This document shows positions 1 through 5,349 of a stretch of 7,052 bases of DNA, in pieces (position 1 is the first letter of the stretch; every line of letters begins with the position of its first letter). Source of the DNA: Prolixibacteraceae bacterium (GTDB lineage: Bacteria; Bacteroidota; Bacteroidia; Bacteroidales; Prolixibacteraceae); assembly GCA_016931875.1 (NCBI GenBank), contig JAFGDX010000475.1:1-7052 (forward strand), in the 5' to 3' direction. Under the pieces are notes generated by a model. That model had not been told where the DNA came from, ran no database searches, and saw only the letters and a list, made by a program, of their open reading frames with translations. The translations under genes were made by a program, and so were the position numbers.

Positions 1-106
1 AGTAAATTTCGGATACTTCTTTTTGCCAAACAGTTGATGAAACGAAACAGTATTCAAATTAGTTCCCTATTTTTAACGTGAAGTCAAACCAGTTGAAACA
101 TTTGAA

Positions 107-1354
107 ATGAGTTCGTTTATCAAAAACAAACAATACTACAAATTTAGTTTTTACGGGTTCCTGAAGAATCTCCGGTTTTTCGATGCTTTTTTTATTCTTT
201 TTCTGGTTGAAAAAGGATTGTCGTACACCGAAATAGGAATATTATATGCGGTAAGGGAAGTTTGTATAAATATTTTTGAAATTCCTTCAGGCATAGTGGC
301 TGATACTTACGGAAGAAAGAATGCATTGATGGGCTCATTTGTGGCCTATATTGTTTCGTTTGCCGTGTTTTTTGTTTCTGCAAATTTCTGGTTGTTTTTG
401 GCTGCATTTATTTTTTACGGCATTGGCGATGCTTTTCGCAGCGGCACACACAAGGGGATTATAATGGATTATTTGCGAATGCAGCGCTGGGAGGATCAAA
501 AAATAAGTTACTACGGGCACACACGGTCGTGGTCGCAAAAGGGTTCGGCAATTTCGTCGCTTATTGCAGGGGCTATTGTGTTTTACAGCGGGTCGTACCA
601 GTATATTTTTCTGTTTTCCATTGTACCGTACCTGGTCAACCTGCTTCTCATCCTGTCCTATCCGAAGGAACTGAATCATTCAAGGGAGGAGACGACAGAA
701 AGCGGGAAAAGCGGTTTTGTTTTTATGGTAAAATCACTGGTGTTGGTAATAAAACGGCCCAAAGTATTTCGAATAATAAATACCGCAGCACTTCATTCGG
801 CCTATTTAAAAGCGATAAAAGATTATATTCAGCCATTAATGGCAAGTGTGGCTCTGATTGTTCCGGTATTTGTTCATCATGAAAATGAAAAAAGGAATGG
901 CATTATTATCGGTGTTATTTATTTTCTGATTTACCTGGCTACATCGTGGGCGTCAAAATATGCTTCAAAACTGGAATCGAAAAAGAAATTTGATGTTCCA
1001 TTTGCTACATTGTTATTTGGTTTTTTTCTGGGGGCGGTTACCGGATTTTTTTACACGCGCGAAATGTGGGTGGTGGCTTTGGTCGCTTTTATTGGGATTT
1101 ATTTGGTTGAAAATGTCAGAAAACCAGTATTAACTGGCTATATTTCCGATAATGTCCCCAACGAAATTTTAACTTCGGTTTTATCGGCACAGTCGCAGTT
1201 GAGAACAATTTTTACCTCTGTGCTGGCATTTGTTTTTGGTCTGGTAGCAGATAATTTTGGAATCGGGGTTTCGTTTGTGGTGATTTCGGTGTTGCTGGCC
1301 ATCTTTTCAGTAGTTATTTATTATTTCCAACGCATTCAAAAAAAGGTAAGCTAA
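107..1354 (+). CDS. MFS transporter, substrate unknown
   Basis: A 415-residue integral membrane protein of the major facilitator superfamily, expected to move a small solute across the inner membrane. The MFS signature between helices 2 and 3 is clear: residues 61-71 read SGIVADTYGRK, matching the G-x-x-x-D-x-x-G-R-K pattern. A second conserved stretch, GDAFRSGTHKG at about 107-117, follows helix 4 and is typical of a group of poorly characterised bacterial MFS proteins. Hydrophobic segments run along the whole length, with a polar central loop (about 187-205) separating the two halves and a charged loop HHENEKRNG at 257-265. The length is normal for a 12-helix MFS protein. The start is fixed by an in-frame TAA at 74-76 with no other ATG between it and position 107. 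The gene is convergent with the sugar transferase gene downstream, so it need not share its function. Family assignment is firm; the substrate (sugar, drug, peptide or other) cannot be read from the sequence. Confidence 0.9.
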   Translation: MSSFIKNKQYYKFSFYGFLKNLRFFDAFFILFLVEKGLSYTEIGILYAVREVCINIFEIPSGIVADTYGRKNALMGSFVAYIVSFAVFFVSANFWLFLAAFIFYGIGDAFRSGTHKGIIMDYLRMQRWEDQKISYYGHTRSWSQKGSAISSLIAGAIVFYSGSYQYIFLFSIVPYLVNLLLILSYPKELNHSREETTESGKSGFVFMVKSLVLVIKRPKVFRIINTAALHSAYLKAIKDYIQPLMASVALIVPVFVHHENEKRNGIIIGVIYFLIYLATSWASKYASKLESKKKFDVPFATLLFGFFLGAVTGFFYTREMWVVALVAFIGIYLVENVRKPVLTGYISDNVPNEILTSVLSAQSQLRTIFTSVLAFVFGLVADNFGIGVSFVVISVLLAIFSVVIYYFQRIQKKVS

Positions 1355-1368
1355 ACCATTTTGGAATA

Positions 1369-1380
1369 TTGATGCATCAA
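1369..1380. repeat. Perfect 12-bp palindrome in the convergent gap
   Basis: TTGATGCATCAA is identical to its own reverse complement. It lies 15 bases after the stop codon of the MFS gene. With no loop and no T-run directly after it, it is a poor intrinsic terminator; it could be a protein-binding site, part of a bidirectional end-of-transcription region, or chance. Confidence 0.4.
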
Positions 1381-1413
1381 AAATGAAGAACAGAGAAAGA
1401 ATTTATTGAAAGC

Positions 1414-1449
1414 AAAAGGAAAAAAGGCAAGACTTTCTATTTTCCTTTT
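1414..1449. terminator. Possible weak terminator hairpin between convergent genes
   Basis: AAAAGGAAAA at 1414-1423 and TTTTCCTTTT at 1440-1449 form a perfect 10-bp inverted repeat around a 16-base loop. The second arm includes the last codons of the minus-strand sugar transferase gene and the loop holds its stop codon (1437-1439). Read on the minus strand the hairpin's 3' side is itself U-rich, and on the plus strand it lies about 60 bases after the MFS stop. The stem is A/T-rich with only two G-C pairs, so it would be weak. Low-complexity purine/pyrimidine tracts can produce such repeats by chance. Confidence 0.3.
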
Positions 1450-2852
1450 CCTTTAAAACTCACCATTAGCGTATAAATCAGTATTTTAAAGTCGATGTAC
1501 AGCGAAATGTTTTTCAGGTACATCATATCAAAAGGCAAACGTTCCAGCATTTCCTCTACATTTGATGCATAGCCGTATTTTACCTGCCCCCACGAAGTTA
1601 TTCCCGGGCGCAACTTGTGCAGGTGGGTATAATGCGGCGCTTTTTTTACAATCTGGTCGATGTAGTATTTTCGTTCCGGCCGTGGTCCCACCAGCGACAT
1701 TTCACCTTTTATAACATTTATAAATTGCGGGATTTCATCAAGATGGGTTTTTCGCATAAACCGCCCTACTTTGGTTATCCGTTCATCGTTTTCGTTGGAA
1801 AGTTCAGGTGTTCCGTTTTCGGCATTAAACACCATACTTCTTAGTTTATAAATTTTAAAGGGTTTCCCAAACCGGCCAACCCGTTCCTGCTTGTAAATAA
1901 CGGGCCCTCTTGAGGTAGATTTGATGATAATGGCCAGTGTTGCAAATACCGGGAAAAACAAAATCATGGCAATCAACGAAAACAAAACATCAATCAGCCG
2001 TTTGGTATTTTCCTGCCACCCGGGCATTAATCCGTTGGAAATTTTAATCAGCGGATTGCTGTAAATGGTATTTACCTTTACTGTTCCCGAGAGAAAATCG
2101 TATAAATCGGGAATTCCCCAAATGGTTATCTGCCGGTTTTCAATAATAGTAAGAATATCGCTTAACCTTTTATGTTCAACGGTTTCCAGGGCAATAATCA
2201 CTTCTTCAATTTGTTTCTTTTCAATAATACTGGTCAGGTCTTTTACACTCCCCAATTTTGGAATATAATCGCTTAAAAGCGTGTCGTTGTTGTTTTCCAC
2301 ACCAACAAAACCGACAAACAGGTTTCCGGCTGGTCTTTCCTGGCTCATCATGTCGTTGTACACTTTTACCGCCTTTTCATTGCTTCCGATAATCAGTGTG
2401 TTAAAACCGATTTCGCGTTTGTGAATACGGTGAATGGTGCGTGTGGTAAGAAGTAGCCGGAAAAGATAGGTAAGAAAAAAGTGCAGTGCAAAAAGTGTAA
2501 AAAACAGCTCGTAATAATCTTTATACGAAGTGATAAAGTCATCCAGGATCAGAGCAAAGAAAATAATAACCACACCCACCGAGGCGGTTAAAAATGTTTG
2601 TCCGAGCTCGATCAGCCTCGAACGGCGGAAAATATTTTTGTAAAATCCCGTGATGTAATAGAACGTAATCCAGAAGGCTGGAATTAACAATAAACCCAGA
2701 AAATAGCGGTTGGTAAATTCGAGTGGAATATCGATGCCAAATCGTTGAGGTTCAATTACCAGTTTCCGGTAAATAAAAAAGAAAGTCCAACTAAGTGCAG
2801 CGGCTAAAAAATCAAAAATCAAGTATTTTACAACCTGCTTTTTTTTGTTCAT
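1437..2852 (-). CDS. Polyprenyl-phosphate sugar-1-phosphate transferase (exopolysaccharide/O-unit initiating enzyme)
   Basis: A 471-residue membrane enzyme that transfers a sugar-1-phosphate from a nucleotide sugar to undecaprenyl phosphate, the first step in building a surface polysaccharide repeat unit on the inner face of the cytoplasmic membrane. The N-terminal part has about four transmembrane segments (roughly 9-29, 51-71, 84-104, 113-133), followed by a soluble Rossmann-like domain (about 150-250, beginning NTLIIGSNEKA). A hydrophobic membrane-anchoring segment lies at about 286-311. The catalytic domain then shows the family landmarks: KLRSM at 336-340, the catalytic Asp-Glu pair D372-E373 in LDEIPQ, LVGPRPE at 387-393 and RPGITSWGQV at 415-424. 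This is the full-length architecture of the WcaJ/WbaP-like family. The start is fixed by an in-frame TAG two codons upstream. It follows a Gfo/Idh-like gene by 92 bases on the same strand. No other glycan genes are visible nearby, so it may be an orphan initiator. The family shows whether a hexose-phosphate is used but not which sugar, so no symbol is given. Confidence 0.93.
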   Translation of the reverse strand: MNKKKQVVKYLIFDFLAAALSWTFFFIYRKLVIEPQRFGIDIPLEFTNRYFLGLLLIPAFWITFYYITGFYKNIFRRSRLIELGQTFLTASVGVVIIFFALILDDFITSYKDYYELFFTLFALHFFLTYLFRLLLTTRTIHRIHKREIGFNTLIIGSNEKAVKVYNDMMSQERPAGNLFVGFVGVENNNDTLLSDYIPKLGSVKDLTSIIEKKQIEEVIIALETVEHKRLSDILTIIENRQITIWGIPDLYDFLSGTVKVNTIYSNPLIKISNGLMPGWQENTKRLIDVLFSLIAMILFFPVFATLAIIIKSTSRGPVIYKQERVGRFGKPFKIYKLRSMVFNAENGTPELSNENDERITKVGRFMRKTHLDEIPQFINVIKGEMSLVGPRPERKYYIDQIVKKAPHYTHLHKLRPGITSWGQVKYGYASNVEEMLERLPFDMMYLKNISLYIDFKILIYTLMVSFKGKGK

Positions 2853-2858
2853 TCTCTA

Positions 2859-2907
2859 CTGGTTAAGTCTGGTAATTTTGCAAATGCAATATTGAAACGT
2901 TAACCAG
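2859..2907. repeat. Inverted and direct repeats in the leader of the sugar transferase gene
   Basis: CTGGTTAA at 2859-2866 and TTAACCAG at 2900-2907 are a perfect 8-bp inverted repeat separated by 33 bases. A variant copy, CTGGTAA at 2869-2875, lies exactly 10 bases after the first in the same direction, so the motif occurs three times in about 50 bases. The repeat ends six bases before the start codon (2852) of the minus-strand transferase gene. It could be an operator, since the copies are one helical turn apart, or form an RNA hairpin that covers the start region. The sequence is AT-rich, so chance is not excluded. Confidence 0.4.
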
Positions 2908-2908
2908 A

Positions 2909-2930
2909 CAAAATTATTGCCGCAAAAATA
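2909..2930 (-). promoter_or_regulatory. Two overlapping candidate Bacteroidota -7 boxes for the sugar transferase gene
   Basis: On the minus strand, TATTTTTG (2923-2930) and TAATTTTG (2909-2916) both match the Bacteroidota -7 consensus TAnnTTTG exactly. They lie 56-78 bases before the transferase start at 2852. I could not find a TTTG -33 element at the usual spacing for either one. They suggest the transferase may have its own promoter besides read-through from the Gfo/Idh-like gene. A T-rich gap produces such matches easily, so this is tentative. Confidence 0.35.
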
Positions 2931-2944
2931 GTTTTTTACCGCAC

Positions 2945-3811
2945 TTAAACCGTTGAAAATTGTGTAATCTTTTTGTTGATTTTCTGAACCGCATGCAAAA
3001 CAATCAAATAATCTTCTATATTGCTGATTTGTTTTGACTTTTTCTGAATGGTTTGCAGAAAACTTTCGATTTCATTTACCGATGTATATTCTGAAAAATC
3101 GATGGGCTGATTGTTGCACTGAAAGGTTTTGTTCGAAAAATTTAGTGTAACAAATTGCCCGGGTGAATAGGATTTGATTTTAAACTCGTTGAGGGGGGGC
3201 AGATTTCCGTAGTTGATATTTACTACCGAAGCATCGCCAAACTCCAGCCTCACGTTGTTAAATTTTGATTCAGTGGCCTTTGTCCGGAATGTAACAGCGC
3301 CAATTTTTCGGGGGCTTATCCCGGTGGTCCCGATCAGCATCAGTAAAAGCGAAATCAAAGTACTGTCAGTAATTGTTTCTCCGGTGAGGTAAGAAATATC
3401 AATAAATGTAGGTGCAATAAGGTGCTTGTTCAGCCACTGAACAGCCGGAGTAAAATAATGCGGGTTGGTGACCTGGATAACTGAGCCTGACTCGTTTGCA
3501 AGGCTGTTTAATTGTGAACATTCGTCGATGGTAAGGCTCAGATATTCAGTTGTAAAAATATGTTTCGATTTTTTTACAATGTCGCACAGCAATTTAAAAG
3601 GCAAAATCGATGAGTTGTCCATCACAATAATGTCGGCTCTTTCAATCAGTTCTATCCGGTTGATTTCGGGAATTGAAAAATGAAAACTGTTTAACCGTGT
3701 ATCTGTTCCTACAGAAGTTTTCCCGACAATATTTACACCTTTTATTTTTTGGATTCGCTTTACATGCGGTTCCAAAATTTCTGTTTTTCCTATGAGTCCA
3801 ATGTTCAGCAT
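2945..3811 (-). CDS. Short, degenerate Gfo/Idh/MocA-like protein
   Basis: A 288-residue cytoplasmic protein that resembles Gfo/Idh/MocA oxidoreductases, a family that mostly oxidises or reduces sugars and nucleotide sugars with NAD(P). The N-terminus (MLNIGLIGKT) forms the first Rossmann strand, ADIIVMDNSS at 59-68 matches the strand before the family's second motif, and the helical C-terminus (NEIESFLQTIQKK at about 246-258, then a final helix to about 281) matches the family's usual end. Key residues are missing. The G-x-G-x-x-G loop reads G8-K-T-E-I-L, and the E-K-P motif, whose lysine is normally conserved, reads E89-Y90-L91. The protein is also shorter than the usual 330-370 residues, with the loss in the middle alpha/beta domain. 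It lies upstream of the sugar transferase gene on the same strand and may be co-transcribed, suggesting a link to surface glycan synthesis. I infer it may be non-catalytic; a diverged but active enzyme is the alternative. The fold assignment is fairly secure, the function is not. Confidence 0.75.
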   Translation of the reverse strand: MLNIGLIGKTEILEPHVKRIQKIKGVNIVGKTSVGTDTRLNSFHFSIPEINRIELIERADIIVMDNSSILPFKLLCDIVKKSKHIFTTEYLSLTIDECSQLNSLANESGSVIQVTNPHYFTPAVQWLNKHLIAPTFIDISYLTGETITDSTLISLLLMLIGTTGISPRKIGAVTFRTKATESKFNNVRLEFGDASVVNINYGNLPPLNEFKIKSYSPGQFVTLNFSNKTFQCNNQPIDFSEYTSVNEIESFLQTIQKKSKQISNIEDYLIVLHAVQKINKKITQFSTV

Positions 3812-3815
3812 ATTA

Positions 3816-3823
3816 CAAATATA
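3816..3823 (-). promoter_or_regulatory. Candidate -7 box directly before the Gfo/Idh-like gene
   Basis: On the minus strand this reads TATATTTG, an exact match to TAnnTTTG, and ends five bases before the start codon at 3811. No TTTG -33 element is seen at the usual distance. If used, transcription would begin at or very near the ATG, giving a leaderless or nearly leaderless message. Confidence 0.35.
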
Positions 3824-3956
3824 AAGTTCAAAATCCTCTGTTTTTCTTTCACTGAAAAGAACTTATCAACGTTAAATGTTAATATTGAAAAAGATGCTTT
3901 CAATAGGAATCAGCCGGATTTAGGTTATTTTAGTACCGTATTTTTTTTGATGGGGA

Positions 3957-4604
3957 ATGAATGATGATCTGAGACACCGCGGAATGAGGAAAAAACTGGC
4001 TGCCGGATTAAAAATCAAAGGTATCCGCAATGAGCAGGTTTTGGAGGCCATTGAAAAGGTTCCACGGCATCTTTTTATGGAAAGTACATTCATAAATTTT
4101 GCATACAAAGACCAGGCATTTCCTATCGGTGCCGGGCAAACCATATCACAGCCCTACACGGTGGCTTTTCAAACCCAATTGCTTCAGGTCGAAAAGAACG
4201 ATAAAATTCTTGAGGTGGGAACCGGTTCGGGATATCAGGCAGCCGTTTTGCTCGAAATGGGGGCCAAAGTTTTTACCATCGAACGCCAAAAAGAATTGTA
4301 CCTGAAGGCCCAGTCGTTTTTACCCGAAATAGGGTATCATCCGGCATGTTTTTTTGGCGACGGTTACAAAGGTTTGCCAGCTTTTGCCCCTTTCGATAAG
4401 ATTTTGGTTACGGCAGGCGCTCCTTTTATCCCTGAAGATTTAAAAAACCAGCTTAAAGTTGGCGGACGTTTAGTGGTTCCGGTGGGGACCGAAAAACGAC
4501 AGGAAATGACAGTAGTAATCCGGATTTCTGAAAATGAGTTCAAAACCGAAAAACATGGAGGATTTGTTTTTGTTCCTTTGTTAAAAGGAACGGTAAATTC
4601 GTAG
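3957..4604 (+). CDS. pcm: Protein-L-isoaspartate O-methyltransferase
   Basis: A 215-residue cytoplasmic enzyme that uses S-adenosylmethionine to methylate isoaspartyl residues formed by ageing of Asp and Asn in proteins; the methyl ester then collapses to a succinimide, allowing return to normal aspartate. Family landmarks are all present: VPRHLFM at 35-41, the substrate loop PIGAGQTISQP at 56-66, the SAM-binding motif ILEVGTGSGYQAAV at 84-97, the acidic end of the next strand in FTIER (106-110), the GDGYKGLP segment at 134-141, DKILVTAGA at 147-155, LKVGGRLVVPVG at 166-177 and FVPLLKG at 205-211. The length is close to that of E. coli Pcm (208). The start at 3957 is fixed by an in-frame TGA at 3948-3950; GGGGA directly abuts the ATG and is too close to be a normal ribosome binding site. 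Its stop is two bases before the next gene, so the two form an operon. The gene is divergent from the Gfo/Idh-like gene, with a 145-base gap. Confidence 0.95.
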   Translation: MNDDLRHRGMRKKLAAGLKIKGIRNEQVLEAIEKVPRHLFMESTFINFAYKDQAFPIGAGQTISQPYTVAFQTQLLQVEKNDKILEVGTGSGYQAAVLLEMGAKVFTIERQKELYLKAQSFLPEIGYHPACFFGDGYKGLPAFAPFDKILVTAGAPFIPEDLKNQLKVGGRLVVPVGTEKRQEMTVVIRISENEFKTEKHGGFVFVPLLKGTVNS

Positions 4605-4606
4605 TT

Positions 4607-5245
4607 ATGATAAAAATTAAAAAGTTTGTTGTTAATCCGCTGCAGGAAAATTCCTTTATCCTTTCTGATGAAACCGGCGAATGTATTTTTGTCGACCCCG
4701 GTTATTTTTACGATGAGGAATATGATGAAATCAGGGAATATATTTCAGAAAACAATCTTACCCCGGTAAAAATTGCCAATACCCACTGCCATTTCGATCA
4801 TATAATGGGCGTGGAATTTGTACGAAACGAGTATAGCATTCCGCTGTGCGCACACCCCGATGATGCTTTTTGGATAGAACGCGCGGTTGACCAGGGGCAA
4901 ATGTTTGGTTTTGATATGAACCCGGTACGCCCAATCGATATTTTTTTTAATGAAGGCGAAAAAATAACTTTTGGAAACTCTGAATTGAAAATAATTCATG
5001 TGCCGGGGCATTCACCAGGGCACGTGGTGTTCTATAACAGCGAAAATAATTTTTTGATGGGCGGGGATGTGCTTTTTTACGGCAGCATTGGTCGTACCGA
5101 CTTGCCCGGTGGAAATCACCAGCAGTTAATTTCAGCCATTCAAGAGAAACTTTTTGTTTTGCCCGGCGAAACAAAAGTGTACTGTGGCCACGGCCCCGAA
5201 ACCCTGCTGGGATTTGAAAAAACAAACAACCCGTTTTTAATCTGA
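4607..5245 (+). CDS. GloC/YcbL-type metallo-beta-lactamase-fold hydrolase (glyoxalase II-like)
   Basis: A 212-residue cytoplasmic metallohydrolase of the glyoxalase II branch, which hydrolyses thioesters such as S-lactoylglutathione, the second step of methylglyoxal detoxification. Metal ligands are visible: T-H60-x-H62-x-D64-H65 (the HxHxDH motif), H135 in HVPGHSPGH (131-139), the bridging D154 in GGDVLF, and H195 in CGHGPETLLGFE. The ending GHGP...T.LGFEKTNNPF is typical of the compact type II (GloC/YcbL) form, which lacks the extra C-terminal helical domain of classical GloB; the length agrees with E. coli YcbL (215). IGRTDLPGG at 161-169 is another family hallmark. The start follows the pcm stop by two bases (4605-4606), indicating co-transcription. 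Many Bacteroidota lack glutathione, so the natural substrate may be a thioester of another thiol such as bacillithiol or CoA; that is inference. A persulfide dioxygenase role is less likely from the IGRTDLPGG and GHGP context. Confidence 0.9.
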   Translation: MIKIKKFVVNPLQENSFILSDETGECIFVDPGYFYDEEYDEIREYISENNLTPVKIANTHCHFDHIMGVEFVRNEYSIPLCAHPDDAFWIERAVDQGQMFGFDMNPVRPIDIFFNEGEKITFGNSELKIIHVPGHSPGHVVFYNSENNFLMGGDVLFYGSIGRTDLPGGNHQQLISAIQEKLFVLPGETKVYCGHGPETLLGFEKTNNPFLI

Positions 5246-5311
5246 ATAAAGGAAAATAATCTTGGTTTTGATTTGTGGTTTAAAATCATTTTTTACAAAT
5301 ACCGGATATTT

Positions 5312-5319
5312 TATACTTG
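5312..5319 (+). promoter_or_regulatory. Candidate -7 box for gcvP
   Basis: TATACTTG matches the Bacteroidota -7 consensus TAnnTTTG at all but one position. It lies 30 bases before the gcvP start, within a 104-base AT-rich gap after the metallohydrolase gene. A T-rich tract at about 5289-5294 sits near the expected -33 position but is not a clean TTTG. I see no terminator hairpin in this gap, so read-through from the upstream genes is also possible. Confidence 0.4.
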
Positions 5320-5349
5320 CAAATAATTCATTATAAATAAAACAGATAG

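Noticed and set aside
1..81. Open frame from the window edge to a TGA at 79-81, possibly the last 26 codons of an upstream gene
   Set aside because: Too short to recognise any family, and a random open run of this length is common; left unannotated, though a real gene end cannot be excluded.
529..882. A 117-codon plus-strand frame inside the MFS gene
   Set aside because: Lies wholly in another frame of a clear membrane protein gene and has a composition unlike a real protein.
3926..3933. TATTTTAG as a possible -7 box for pcm
   Set aside because: One mismatch to TAnnTTTG in a very T-rich stretch and no TTTG at the -33 distance; not enough to call.
5246..5349. Search for a terminator or small RNA between the metallohydrolase gene and gcvP
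   Set aside because: No stable inverted repeat followed by a T-run could be found; only the candidate -7 box is reported.
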